DNA of 64,000 bases. Origin: Cystobasidiopsis lactophilus (taxonomy: Eukaryota > Basidiomycota > Agaricostilbomycetes > Agaricostilbales > Chionosphaeraceae). The notes under the pieces are model-generated. The model had not been told where the DNA came from. It worked only from the letters and a program-made list of their open reading frames with translations, and did not search any database. The first letter of the stretch is position 1. The number at the start of each line of letters is the position of its first letter. Location: positions 248,001 through 312,000 of the forward strand of contig BCIO01000003.1 of NCBI GenBank assembly GCA_001599975.1. The letters are read 5' to 3'. The position numbers were made by a program, and so were the translations under genes. Of the stretch, positions 10,747-21,974 are shown piece by piece.

Positions 10747-11567
10747 ATGCCTACGAAGACTGTCGCCGCGAGGCAGGTGAGTCTGCAATTTCCCTCTCGC
10801 AGGAGCGCTGCGGTTTTGAGGGCCAAAAAGGAGTTTCTAAACGCTCAATCCTCCAGAACGCCTCGGTCACCCGCACCGTCGCCACTAAGAGCGACACGCT
10901 GCTCGCCTTCCGCAAGAAGGTAGCGCCCATCATTGCCCACATTGGGCAGCCCACGGCCTCGCCAGACGATCCGACCACCATCGCTTTGGTCACCAAGACT
11001 TACTCGGACGGGACCATCCACACCGTCTCCTTGGAGCGCCTGGCTCCCACCGAGGCCGGCGAAGAGCCTATGACCTGCGTCACCGAGATTCGGGGCCCCA
11101 AGCACTACTTTCCTCGCCTGGCCGCCGGCAGCCCTTCTAAGAAGCGGGCTATTGACGCCATCCAGATTGACGACGAAGAGGAGGAAGGCGACGACGCCGA
11201 GTACGTTCCGCGCGCCAAAGCCTCCAAGACCTCCTCTTCGCCCAAGAGCCGAGCGCCCAAAGTTTCCAAGGAGGAAAAGGACGCTGCCAGGGCAGAGCGT
11301 GCCGCCAAGCGGGCTAAGAAGGCTGCTGGCACGACCGTCAAGGGAGAGCCAGACGCTTCGGGGGATCTTGGACTCGAGGACTTGTCCAAGAGTCTCAAGA
11401 ACATGGACGTGATTTCTGTGGTCGACTCTTCTGTTCACGATGGTGAGGCGCTTTCCCCTTATGTTTATCTTCCGTCTAAATGCTGTAGCACAGGCGCTTC
11501 CGAGTCGACTCGAGTGTCCAACGACGTGGCCGCTCCCGAGGCTGGCCCCTTTACCTTACGAAAGTAA
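10747..11567 (+). CDS. charged, probably nuclear protein of unknown function
   Basis: Exon 1 is ten codons (MPTKTVAARQ). Introns are 10777–10856 (GTGAGT…CTCCAG) and 11443–11493 (GTGAGG…CACAG, 51 nt). The protein is about 225 residues. A small globular N-terminal part is followed by a long Lys/Glu/Ala-rich region with PSKKRA, an acidic DDEEEE run and AERAAKRAKKAAG, which look like nuclear-localisation signals and disordered linkers. No enzyme motif is visible. It shares a promoter region with the oxidase on the other strand, which need not be functional. Confidence 0.75.
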
Positions 11568-11748
11568 ATCACCAACGCCGCATTTGCCCACGCATTGAAC
11601 GACCATTTTCAAGAGCACAGACGGGTTGTATCTTCAAGCATGTCCTCAACGACCGGGCCATCTCACTTCGTCGCATTTTTTCGTTTCATTTGTATTGTAG
11701 CTAAAGCAGGCCTTTCTTCATTCACAATTTCGCATGTATGATATTCAG

Positions 11749-12247
11749 TCAATTGGCAATCAACTTGGAGAGCTCCCCAGACGCCTTTAATGATTGAAGC
11801 TGTGGAGAAAAAACGCGGCTGCTAAGCCATGCGCGAAGGTAATAGCGCGGGTGGGCCAACTCACGTCGCTGTTGCCGCCGATGTGCTTCTGGCCGATGAA
11901 GATGTTAGGCACGGTGCGCTGGCCGGTCTTCTTTTGCAAGTAATCTTGCTGCGCATCGCCGTTGTCGGCCTCATCCAGCTCGATGATGAAGGGCTTCTGG
12001 TCGCCGGTCAAATCGAGGCTGTCGAGCAAGCTCTTGGTCTGGCGGCAATAGGGGCTGTGGCAACTTGTTAGCTGACGTGTCACCTTGCACTCAGGAGGCG
12101 CGGGCGTACCAGTAGGTCTTGGAGTAGACCGTGACTAAGTGGCAAGGGTCAGACGATGAGAACAAGCTTTTGGGCCGGGCGAAAGCGAAACGCACTGAAA
12201 TGCTCGTTGACGGTGTTGTCAACTAGTTGCTGGACAGAGGAAGACAT
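11749..12247 (-). CDS. dithiol glutaredoxin (CPYC)
   Basis: Four exons with introns 12135–12195, 12055–12109 and 11800–11864 give a protein of about 105 residues: MSSSVQQLVDNTVNE, then TVYSKTYCPYCRQTKSLL with the redox CPYC motif, TVPNIFIGQKHIGG (cis-Pro and glutathione-binding loop) and LQSLKASGELSKLIAN at the end. This is a full-length class I glutaredoxin that reduces protein disulfides and mixed glutathione disulfides in the cytosol. No targeting peptide is seen. The CPYC codons are split by an intron just before the first proline, which hides the motif in unspliced translations. Confidence 0.93.
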
Positions 12248-12634
12248 TTTAGAAAGTGAACGGGGTGGTTGAGAGGGACCAAGAGGCAGCCAGCGCTTTT
12301 TGTAGTCGCAAGGCGTCACTCGAAATTGGTGGCGTCGGCTGACCAATCGGTCTAGGCCCGTCACGCTTTCAAAGTGTCCTTTTGCCAGAAGCAACTCAGG
12401 CGCCCTTCGTGCTGACTACTCTGCACTCCAGAGAGTTTTCAAAGTGAACAAGATTTTCCTGCCCGGAGCGAGACTCGGAGATTGTACAAGGATCAGCATG
12501 TAGATCGATTTGCCACATACTCGGCGTGGCGTCGGCTGGCAGCACAAGATTCAGGAAAGTGAGAACGACGCTTGAACTAGAGCAGGGGTCTGGAACCGAC
12601 CTCGAACTGAGTGCGACTCGATGGGCCAAAGTGG
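12248..12634. other. intergenic, no gene seen
   Basis: This lies between the glutaredoxin start and the 3' end of the bromodomain gene, both on the minus strand. It is likely the glutaredoxin promoter plus the 3' UTR of the bromodomain gene. Confidence 0.5.
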
Positions 12635-14247
12635 TCAAGTCAGGGTGGTAGAGGCCACGTGTATAAGCTCTTCCGCCACCTTGACCATGTTGTGGGCGGA
12701 AATGGCGACGTCCGAAAAAGGCGGGTTGAACATGATGGCGTTGGCGAAGATGAGCAGCACGTCTCGGCGGAACTCTTGATTGTTGGTGATGGTGCCGTCG
12801 CGGATCCGCTTGCCCACCGTCTTGAGGTCCATGGGCTGGAGGATCAGGGTGTGGTAGCCGGGAGCTTCTTGCTTGCGCACAGGCTCACGGAACAGGCCAG
12901 ACTCCGAGTGGTTGATGAGCTGGTTGAGGATTTGGGTGGTGGACGACTTGAAGCGGCGGTGCGCAGCCGGGTCCATGTCCGTCAGGGCTGTGCAGTTTAA
13001 GATAGGTGTAAGAACTCAGTTGCTTGAAGTGAAGGCAACAACGCACAGGCTGTGGTGGGAGTCAAGAGGGGGCTGTTGTCCTCGCCTTCCTCCGTTCGAG
13101 CCCGCTTCTTGCCCTTATCCAAGGCCAAAGGAGACACCCCTTTCTCGTCTTCAGTGGCCGTCGTCTCTCGCTTTCGCTTTCGCTCCGCCGCCGCCGCCGC
13201 TGTTCGCAGATCACGCAAGACCGAATCAGATGCGCCGAGAGCCTGATGATATGAAGGACCAAACGAACCCTTCTTGTTGGGCCTGGAACGACCTTTGGGT
13301 TCAGCGTCGTCGGCTTGGTCGACCGGGGTCTCAGCAGCCGAGGCAGACGCCGAAGCGGGCGTGCCCCTCTCGCTCTCTCCGATCATCTCCTCGTCCTCGT
13401 CCTCCTCAGGCTCCTCCACAGGTGGCTTCTGGGCAGCTTTCGACGCCTTCCTCGCTGCCGCCTTGGAGGCGCCCTTCTTGTGGGACCGGGCCGCCTTTTT
13501 CTCCTCGACGACTGGCGCCTCTTCCTCGCCCTCCGAGTCCTCGATCTTGACCAGGTCCTCCTCCGGCTCTGACTCTTCCGCAGGTTGCTTCTTCGAAGAC
13601 GAGGCCTTCTTGGAAGCGGCCGCGTCTGGCGTCTGCGAGGCGGCGGCGACCTCGGCCTTGATCCGCTCGTCCCAGATGCCGGCTTGGATCTCTTGGATTT
13701 CCCGGTATAGCTTTCTGTAGCGCACACCAAACGATATGAATCAATGGAAAGTCTGAGTAAAGGAGTGGGAACGCTCACTTGGCCTGCTCCTCCTCCGAAG
13801 CGATTTGCTCCCTCAGTTCGATGACCCGCGCCTCAAAGTGGATCTTGGACAGCAGCTGGTGCACTTTAGCTGTTTGAAGACCTCGTAATTAGCGGTTGAA
13901 AGTCACAACGCCGAGCGCTAGACCTCACACTTGGGCTTGACGCCCTCTTCCGGCGACCTGCGCCCCCATCTTAGCGCGGGTTCTCGTTCAATAGAGTCAC
14001 AACGGGGCACGCACAGGTCTGCATCAGCCATGAGAGCGTCGTACAGCTTGCTGCAGCTGTCCTCGTCCCCCAAAAAGTCGTCCTCGAGCAGCGGGTGCTC
14101 GGCCAGCAAACCGACAACGGCCGGCCAGGCTTGGTTGCCCTTCTCGTACACGGCTTGGGCCAGCAGCATCCGCTCCGTCGCCGTCGCCTCCCGCTTGCTG
14201 CTCGACGCCGAGGTCGACGCTGCCGGCTTGCGGTTCGACCGGGCCAT
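12635..14247 (-). CDS. Brd8/Bdc1-like bromodomain protein (NuA4-type)
   Basis: The N-terminus from the ATG at 14247 reads MARSNRKPAAST, then ERMLLAQAVYEKGNQAW, matching the SANT-like start of BRD8-family subunits of the NuA4 histone acetyltransferase. A coiled coil (ARVIELREQIASEEEQAK, then KLYREIQEIQAGIWDERI) follows. Next is a long charged linker with KKR/RKRKRE nuclear signals and acidic runs. The C-terminal bromodomain (about 110 residues) shows PGYHTLILQPMDLKTV and LLIFANAIMFNPPFSD, including the acetyl-lysine-contacting Asn. Four introns are read, all GT–AG. The predicted role is chromatin binding within NuA4. The family match is strong, though orthology rests on domain order. Confidence 0.85.
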
Positions 14248-14524
14248 GCTGCTCTGTTGATTCGTGGTCGAGCTCCAGCAGCGTTGTTTGGAATTTTGGC
14301 CCGCCGACGAGCGCTGCACTTCTGGCTCCTTCGAGCTCCTATACAAGCACTTGTATGAACGTGAATTGAAGCCCTAAATTCCGCCCACTTCGCTCGCCGC
14401 CGTCCCGTAGCCAAGCCCGCCGCTGCGAGCACCCAAACCCGCGCCTGCCCAATCACTTCCGCCTTTTCTGCACACACAGAGCAATCAGCATGAGCTGTTA
14501 AAGATCTCGTGAAGCGAAAACTTA

Positions 14525-15886
14525 CTAGCTAGAGCTCTTCGGTTTCGGCCCCATTGTGAGGGCAAGCCGCGCACCCGCTGCTCTGATCCGCTGCATGACT
14601 TCTTCCAACGCTGGGTCCTCCAAGAACCTGGGAGGCTTCATGTCGAGGTGCTGGAGAGATGGTACGCGCATGGGGCGACTCTCCAGCAGACGCAGGACAG
14701 AGTGGAGCAGAGCTAGGGTGTGTTCAAGCCCCAGGGACGACACATAGAGCTCCAGGTAATCCAAGCTGGGGAGAGAGAGTGTCTCCAACAGGAGAATCCC
14801 GTCGTTGGGTGTTTCTAGGTAGCTGAGCGTGGTGGTCTCGGAAAGGGTGAAGCTGATGCACAAGTATTGCAAAGCAGTGAGGTGAGCCAATGGGGACCAA
14901 TCCCGAACGTTGAAAAAGCAGGAATTCGTAAGATCGTTGTATCGGAAAGGGAAGTGCATTGCGATGCGGTGCAAGTTGATCGGGAGGTGTTGCATGGTGC
15001 GCGTCCAGTCGAGGCTGCACGGTTGCAAAGTTTCGGGATCGGGAAACCACAGCACTAGGTCGCTCATGCCAGCTGGATGAGGGCTGAGTGTCTCTTGGAG
15101 ACAATCCTGCCCTTGATGTTGGCTGATGGGATGACCTTCAACATCCAAATCGATGGCCGCAGAGACAGCGAGCAGGCCAGTATCACCGCACCGCCAAGTG
15201 ACCTGATCTTCGGGGCCCAGCACATAGTTCCGACCCTTGTATTGTACACCACAGTCATAGGCAAGTTCTTGCACTTCGACCTTCTGCAGGCGGGGAAACA
15301 GATCCAAGCAGATTGGGCCCACGGGGTTCTGGAGGCCGCGAATGTTGAGGGCAACTAGTCTTGCGGGGTCATGATGAAGGATTCCGCGAGAGAGTAGCTT
15401 GTTCCATCCCCTGCCAGTGAACTCGTGCACCTCGACCGTCATATCCAAGATCTTCTGGCGCTCTGCTGGTAGCCCAGAGAGGAGACCATCGATGCAGAAA
15501 AAGAATTTTTGCTCGCGAAGACAAAGATGGAGGCGCTTAAGATGATGAAGTGGCCGGCGCAGACGGCGCAGAAGGGTTTGCAAACCGGCAAGGACGGAGG
15601 GCTCGTCGAGGTCGTCCCACTCATCAACCAGCAGGCTGACGTGTAAAGAATACCAGATGACAGGGGTGGCAACGTTGGACAGTACGCGGTTGGTAAGGAG
15701 CGCCGCAGCTGCCGGCGAGCGAAAGGACCACTCCCAAGGAGGGTTTCTATCCACGTAAGCTTCTTTCTCTTCATCCCACTCTTGCCCCAGATCAATGAAG
15801 GCGATGCTAGGTGCACCATCCAAGTATCGCGCGATCTCCTGCAGAATTTCCGCCGGCAAATCGGTGAGGAGCATCTTGGCAGGCAA
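14525..15886 (-). CDS. F-box protein, MLLTDLP family (solitary copy)
   Basis: A single open frame of 453 codons begins MPAKMLLTDLPAEILQEIA and DGAPSIAF, an F-box at the extreme N-terminus. The rest is a Leu-rich body with the family landmarks YKGRNYVLGPEDQVTW and WSPLAHLTALQYL. It is a paralogue of the four F-box genes at 39.4–48.1 kb and is closest by eye to the one at 46691–48052, which has YRGQSYVLGGQDEIAW at the same place. No intron is needed. The likely role is a substrate adaptor of an SCF ubiquitin ligase, and the substrate is unknown. Confidence 0.85.
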   Translation of the reverse strand: MPAKMLLTDLPAEILQEIARYLDGAPSIAFIDLGQEWDEEKEAYVDRNPPWEWSFRSPAAAALLTNRVLSNVATPVIWYSLHVSLLVDEWDDLDEPSVLAGLQTLLRRLRRPLHHLKRLHLCLREQKFFFCIDGLLSGLPAERQKILDMTVEVHEFTGRGWNKLLSRGILHHDPARLVALNIRGLQNPVGPICLDLFPRLQKVEVQELAYDCGVQYKGRNYVLGPEDQVTWRCGDTGLLAVSAAIDLDVEGHPISQHQGQDCLQETLSPHPAGMSDLVLWFPDPETLQPCSLDWTRTMQHLPINLHRIAMHFPFRYNDLTNSCFFNVRDWSPLAHLTALQYLCISFTLSETTTLSYLETPNDGILLLETLSLPSLDYLELYVSSLGLEHTLALLHSVLRLLESRPMRVPSLQHLDMKPPRFLEDPALEEVMQRIRAAGARLALTMGPKPKSSS

Positions 15887-17103
15887 TGTTTGAACAACTG
15901 GTGGCTGCGATGAGCAAATCGAGCCCTCCGACTTCAGAGCAAGATTTCTTACACGCCGTGAAGGAGACGAAAGGGGCAGGGAGGTGAGATGAGCGAGAAG
16001 AGGTTTAGCCGGGCCCGTGAATGATTTCTTGCCAGCCGAGACCGCTCTCTGATGGACAGAGTGAGTCCTTTAGATCACGACAAGCAATCAGGGACGGTTC
16101 ACACTTTTGAACGCAGAAGCTGCAAACGCCAAACAAAGAGGCCGGATTTTTGCTCGAGTTTGACGCGCGACAAGTGTAGAGGAAGCAACGCAAGCCGGGC
16201 GGTCGATCGCAGGGACCAATGGAGCAGTTTACCTTGACGCAACTCAAGGCAAAGAATGCGAGAATCAGTTCAAGCTGGTCGTCGAGCGGAGCCAAGAGTT
16301 TATGCGGCATGTCAACTTCTTGAATCGACTCCGCGTTGCTGCAGCCGGACAAGTGGTCCATGGTCGACCATCATGGCACTTGACAAGAATGAAGCAGCGT
16401 GAATAAGAGCTGCCAAAGAATCCCAGGAGCATGGCCCGCGTCGCGCCACGGATTGTCTCTGCTCCCTTTCATGCTTTCGGCTGGCTGCTCTTGGATCCCT
16501 TGGGCGCCTGGCTCGTGCTGTTGACGCTAATAGATTGCTGTCTCGGCGTCCATTGTCTGCTTAAAGTAACCCCTTTACGATCTGCCTATTGTCTGCTGGA
16601 CATCAAGGCCCAATCTAGAAGATGCTGCCTGCCTTTGCGTTCCTTGAACGCCAATGCTTCTACTACGTCCCATTGCATTACGCTTGTGGCCTAAAATGAA
16701 AGTTTATATGCCTTGGACTGACTACAGCCAGTGCACATGAAGTGGCAAAGCCAATTAATTCTGGGTTTGCCAAGTGTCTTTTGTCTCCCGCTAACCCCTT
16801 CCGTCCAGATCAACCCCTTTGGCTTTGCTGGGGGCTCAAGACGACCATGTGTTTTATGGAGTATTTATGGGCAAGAAAGAAGAAGCCAATTGGTCGTCCG
16901 GATGCGTATTGTCTCTAACGGCTGCTTGCTCGAGAAAAGGTTCCACTGGTCTATTGTCCCCGCCTTCCTCATCACCCGCTACTTGCAATGGTTTTCTTCG
17001 AGTCATTTTCTCGAGTATAAAAGCCGCTCAATTTTCTTGCTCCTGCACCACCGCTTCCTTCCCTCTTCGCCCACTTTTTTTTCGGCGGCCGCCAGCTCCC
17101 AAC
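15887..17103. promoter_or_regulatory. long divergent intergenic region
   Basis: A 1.2-kb gap lies between the starts of the F-box gene (minus) and the RING gene (plus). ORFs at 16005–16361 (minus) and 16431–16694 (plus) are open but show no domain or splice support. A pyrimidine-rich tract with TATAAA-like AGTATAAAAG at about 17014 precedes the RING gene start by about 90 bp. Confidence 0.45.
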
Positions 17104-18518
17104 ATGGCCAGCTCCTCCAATACTCCCTCCACAACCAAATCAAAAGCCAAGGCCGCCAACTACTCCAGCTTCCATACCACGACCGCTCGGCGAATGTTGG
17201 CGGCCGTTGACTTTCCGCAAGACTTCTTCGACTCGAGGCAAAGTATACCGCATGTTCATGAGTTCTTTGATCAGTTGTCCATCTTGGGAGTACGTGATCA
17301 TTTTTCAATGCCGTGATAAGGCTGACGAATCGGTACCCAGGCGCCTTACCCCGACGTCCAAGCCAAGCTGATCTATCAAGCCATCGTAAAATCAATGTGT
17401 CCTCGTTATCCATTTGTAAGTCTCTTGTTTAGGCACCACCAGTCAAGCATCTCGTCCCGGTCCATTGCTCTGTGGCATACTGTGGGGACGTCAGTCCGAC
17501 CTCTATCACATGTCTGCGTTGGACGTCAACCCCTCGGGGAGCCTCTACCGTAAGGTGTGAATATGTCGTTCGCCTCTCCATGGGATTGTCATCTGGGCGT
17601 GGCCGTGTGACGGGAAGAGCGGACGGTCGATAGCCGATGATGACAATTGACTTACCTGCTTTCGGGCAGGAGCACATTTACAACACACCGGAGTCGAAGG
17701 ACTCTCTCGAGAACTACAACTTCGTGTACGTCGCTCAGAAGGACGACCGCAAGAGATCGGCGGACGACATGTGGGACCAAGAGGCATTCGAGGCAGAGTC
17801 AGTCTTTCCCGCTTGTTTTTCCATCAGCACTTTTGGCTCACTCACTTCATTGTTGTTTTCAGGCTTGAATGTACGATCTGCTTCAAGTTGCTTACGGAGC
17901 CAGTCGGCTTTCCAGGCTGTGGCCACACGGTATGCTGCTCTCACTTTCACTTCACCTTCCTTCGCTTAAAATGATTTCTCTCAGTATTGTAGAACTTGTG
18001 TGCCGCCGATTCCTGAGCCGGAGTTCTGGCCTCTGGACTTATATGGCCGACGAATCCGAAGGGGTCCCCCGGTGGGTCGGAGTCTTCTTGGATGGCAGAG
18101 GCAATGCCTTAACCCCAGACTATCAGGTCTACCGGTGTCATGAATGTCGAACGGAAACGTTAACACTTGTGCCCAAGAACGTTCGCTTGGCCAATTTGGT
18201 CGAGATCAGCAAAGTGAGCAGTCCTTCCATACGATGCGCCAACTGCTGTAGCCTGACCATGCATCATGCCTCATGTAGGCTAAACGTGCTCGTCGTTCTG
18301 ATCTTCCCTCGCCTGCCGAGCTGGTCCAACACTGCAACCAGCTCAGAGATTTGACTAATCAGATGGCCATCATGACCGAGCAAGTCGCTGCGATGGCTGC
18401 TGCAAGCAACGTCCCTCGCCTGCAAGATGCATCAATTGCTACCTTGCTCGGTCAAGTTGCTGTCGTCAGCTTCCAGTCGACTGTTGGCGCGGTCAAGGCG
18501 GTCCGCAGAATGATATGA
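17104..18518 (+). CDS. C3HC4 RING-finger protein, probable E3 ubiquitin ligase
   Basis: Seven exons are proposed with introns 17290–17340, 17416–17669, 17798–17862, 17930–17984, 18064–18118 and 18214–18278. Splicing assembles the zinc ligands LECTICFKLL, GCGHTYCRTC and YRCHECRTE, a complete C3HC4 RING split over three exons. About 125 residues precede the RING (MASSSNTPSTTKSK…), and a tail of about 80 residues (AELVQHCNQLRDLTNQM…) may form a short coiled coil. Intron 2 is 254 nt, four to five times the local norm. The family recruits ubiquitin-loaded E2 enzymes; target and location are unknown. Confidence 0.85.
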
Positions 18519-18717
18519 TGGTCTCGGGATGATAGATTGGCTTTCGCGATCCATCTTCACTCGCTCCTCTCTCTCTCTCTGTGCCAATTTTGTATGATAC
18601 ATTCCATATGCTAAGGTTTTCACGAAGCTGCGCATTTGGCGCCCAATTTGCTTTGCTCGACGTGGCAACCAGACAGTACAATCTAGAGTGGTACAACAGC
18701 AGAGAAACGATTCTCCT

Positions 18718-20323
18718 TTAGGTCTTGCGAGGATGAGTGTTCTCCTCCAGCTTGAGCTTGGCCTCCGTTTCGATTTTGCTGGCCCAAGCCAACGCCTCCT
18801 CCCTGGTGAACTCCACTTGCCCGCCGCGAACTTCTGGAGGTGCTTCGCGGATTGCGAAAGGGTTTTGATCGCTAAGTATTTGGTCTTCTTCAGCCGAAGG
18901 AGCACGCGCGAAAGGAAACGATCGGCGCACGAAGCTTGGTTCAAGTTGGCCAGCGAGTGGTTGACAAAGCGGTCTTCAACCAGGAATGAGAGTCTCAGTC
19001 GAATGACAAGACAATTGAAGAACAGGAGCTCACGCTGGGCCTCGTCGGCTCGCACGGCGTAAAGCATGTCGATCATCTTCGCATCCTCGGGCATTCGCCA
19101 GCTGACACGGAGTTAGGTGACGCTACAGCTCAATGGGATCGTAGGCTCACTAGTCACGAGCTGTAATACAGAGGTCAGAGATAGCCAAGCCTGAACTGAA
19201 GCAAAGCACTCACCAATCGCTGGAGCTCGCAAATTTTGCCACTCTGGCAAGCGACCGGCTTCCACTTCCTTGATGCAAAGAGTGTATCTGAACGAACCAG
19301 AATGAGCCTAGTTGCAAGTGTGGGAAGAAGCAGGGCCTCACGTGTGGCAGGCTTCTTCCTCCAGCTTTCCGACGAACCGGTGGCAACTGCGAGGCGAGAT
19401 GATGTAGGCCAAGAAGAAGAGCTGAGCTCCATTTGTGTCAGATGTTACTAAGGTGAGAAGACGACGAGAGGACGCACGTTGAAGAAGACGCCCTGAGCGC
19501 CGAGGATCATGAGGCGAAAGAAGAGGCCGGGCTGCCGAATGGTCATGAAGCTCATCAAGTGCATGCGCTCGTTCTCTGCCTCTGCCAGCAGAGTTCCGAT
19601 CCAGCCTTGATCTCTCTTCAGGCGGCGCAGGCTTCGAAGGTGCCGGAGCACGCCGGCCACGCTGCCGGGCACACCAGCGATGGTCTCGAGGAACAGGATG
19701 CGGGCCAGCCATTGATCCGGGGCCATGACCAGGCCTTGCTCTCGCATCTGCTCCAGCGTGAGCTCCTTGCCCTCCGCCTTGGCCTTGGCCACTGCCTCAG
19801 CGGGGTCGCCGCCCTTGTAGCGGGAGACCAGGTCGAAGCCAAAGCGGGCGGTCTTGACCAAAGCGCCGGCGATCCAGTCGGAAACGTTTTTGGCCTCCCG
19901 ATGCACCACCTTGACCGAGTGGGTTTCTGCAGGGGTATAGACGGGATGAAAGAGCTGTGCAATTCGCTCGCAAGGTCAACTTGAGTCAATTCTCCTTCAC
20001 AAGGGTCACTCACGACCCAATCTTCGTACTTCTTAGATGGATCCGCATCTAGAGCAGCTTGGGCGGTAGCTTTGTCTGGAAGGGGAGCATCGACCGCTTT
20101 CCGAGTCGGACAGGAGCGCCACATTGAGTTCTTTGTTCGAATGCCAAGCACCGAGAGAAGTCCGCTCACCTCGTCCGTCTCTAGTAGGGGAGACATCTTT
20201 AGGGTGGGCTTGGACAGAGGAGTAGAAGCGCGAGCAGTTGTGAACTCCAAGCTGGCGCGAGAGCAACAAGGTGGAAGCGAGATTCGAGCGCAAAGCCACT
20301 CGAGGGGCAGCAGACAGCGCCAT
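18718..20323 (-). CDS. AOX1: mitochondrial alternative oxidase
   Basis: The N-terminus MALSAAPRVALRSN… is Arg/Ser-rich and lacks acids, like a mitochondrial presequence. Diiron-site motifs are present in order: FLETIAGVPG, EAENERMHLMSF, CHRFVGKLEEEA and RADEAQHRFVNH. The enzyme oxidises ubiquinol and reduces O2 to water on the inner membrane, bypassing complexes III and IV. Nine exons are read. Exon 6 is only 10 nt (19151–19160), and the last intron (18872–18930) ends within what otherwise reads as coding. The C-terminus is DQNPFAIREAPPEV…HPRKT. Length is normal for fungal AOX, and all Glu and His iron ligands appear present. Confidence 0.95.
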
Positions 20324-20693
20324 TTGTTCAGTGATTTAGTCAAAAGCAAGCTCCGAGTCTCAAAGGAGGCAAGTAGATGGTAGTCTGGGTGCGAGAAGGG
20401 TCGAGCGAATTTGAGCGTGATGAACCCGAGAGCTTCCTGCACTGACTAGGGAGGAATAGGGAAGGCTGTTCGGAGTCTCGGACCTAGTCAAGAACGTGTC
20501 TTTGAGCCTTTGGAGGTGGTGGGTGAGGCTCAAGATGATGCAAACGCGAGAGGGAATGAACCTCAATTGATTGGCCCAACGAAGCGCGCTGACACGCGTG
20601 GAGTTGGACGCGTCGGCCAGAGGCAGGTTCGGGGCAGCTAGGAGAGCCAGCTCCAGTGTGCGCCAATAAAGCAATATTCTACAGGTCCCAACT
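20324..20693. promoter_or_regulatory. upstream region of alternative oxidase
   Basis: A 370-bp gap between the AOX start and the 3' end of the next minus-strand gene. It should carry the AOX promoter. No distinct operator-like motif was recognised. Confidence 0.4.
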
Positions 20694-21497
20694 CTACGCC
20701 ACCGAGTCGCGGGCCGGCTTGTGATCCGCCTCGGACACGATGAGCTCGCCCCTGCGGATGGCCGCCGCGTACACGCCTGCCACGATGCCAAAGAAGAAGC
20801 CAGGGTCGACAGCTTGGTAAACGAGGACTGATTGTGGAGCATGAGCGGCAAGCAAAGGGGCAAATGGAAAGATGGGCTCACCATTGGTGAATCCGGCAAA
20901 GACGTAGAAGACGACGCGCAGGATGAGGGAGCGGTGGACGGCGGTGCCGACAAGGAAGGGGAGTGGCCACTCGACGGCCAGGATGAGAACGGCCATCACC
21001 TGTGCGCGCGCCATTGGTGCCGTGAGCTGCGATTCCAGCAAGAGGGAGACGACGGCAACGCACCATGTTGATGACCTGTAGGATTGGTGCTGTGACGATG
21101 ATGGCCACGAAGAAGTCAGCGCTTGGTGGAGGACTGTGTATGGGGTTGAGCCAAGGTCTGGGGTGAGAAGAAGGGAGACGACGTGCATGATTCCAGCCGG
21201 GCCAATCGTCCCTCCCAGCATATCCCAAAAGAACTTTCGGCTGTGAAGCAACAATTCCTCAGAAGTCACCGTGGACTATGGTAGACAGCACTCACTATTG
21301 AATGCCCCCTAGTCACAAAAGTCGAGGTCAGTTCAACCCTCGTTCATCTGGCCAAATCCTTACAGAAGTTGGCCCATAAAGCGACTGCACAGACACTTCA
21401 GGAGCAGTACTAGTGGAAAACGAGGGCGAAAATACGCACAAGTGGCCGTTGCCAAGGCCAGCAGTCGACCCCAATCACTCAAAACAAATCTTCCCAT
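20694..21497 (-). CDS. small conserved fungal membrane protein (DUF7727-like)
   Basis: Exon 1 starts MGRFVLSDWGRLLALATAT at 21497. Splicing several short exons gives FALWANFWGIQYRKFFWDML, GGTIGPAGIMH, ADFFVAIIVTAPILQVINM, LILAVEWPLPFL and VVFYVFAGFTN, ending IVSEADHKPARDSVA. The order of these blocks, four hydrophobic segments with a conserved FWD and EWPLPF, matches a family I recall as DUF7727 in basidiomycetes. The junction after GPAGIMH could not be resolved with a canonical donor; a GC donor would fit PPPSADFF. Function is unknown; it is probably an integral membrane protein of about 165 residues. Confidence 0.75.
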
Positions 21498-21974
21498 TTT
21501 CGAGATGGCAAAGGCTACCAGAGCGCAACAGAAGTGGGCAAGTTCAAACGAAAGTCAAAAAGAAGGCCGGCCAGCAGCAGTCCGTCCAGCGGACTTTGAG
21601 GTTTTGAAGGGAGAAGGAGCGAAGAGAGTCGTGCGACGGGAGCAAGAAGCGTGAGTTTCAGGAGCGGCATGGAGCTTAAGCTGCGACAACGATCATGGTC
21701 CGACCTTAACATTCACATTTGATGCTGGAATGGTGGTGCAGACCCAGGAGAGCCAGCTACCAGGCCAGACGCCCTCCCTGCTCGCTTGCATCGGGATCCA
21801 GCCGACATGACCTCTGCCTTGACAATCGCTCTGCAGACTGTCACATATGTCCCCTTGTTCTGCTAGTGAATGACACAATAGCGCCACTGCCTCTTTGGAC
21901 GCCTATTGTTTGGTCCAGGTTCCCTTTCATGCGCTCGGGCGAGGTTTGAGCGAAGTGAAGCTTCGAGCGCCATC
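21498..21974. promoter_or_regulatory. divergent promoter region of two membrane-protein genes
   Basis: This 477-bp gap separates divergent starts at 21497 (minus) and 21975 (plus). ORFs here are short and lack support. Confidence 0.45.

Noticed and set aside
13274-13720. Ser-rich plus-strand ORF over the bromodomain gene
   Set aside because: Antisense of the charged Lys/Glu linker of the minus-strand gene.
16005-16361. 118-codon minus-strand ORF between divergent genes
   Set aside because: No domain, no splice support, and lies where two promoters are expected.
18560-18590. CT dinucleotide run
   Set aside because: Only about eight repeats in a 3' intergenic gap; nothing suggests a function.
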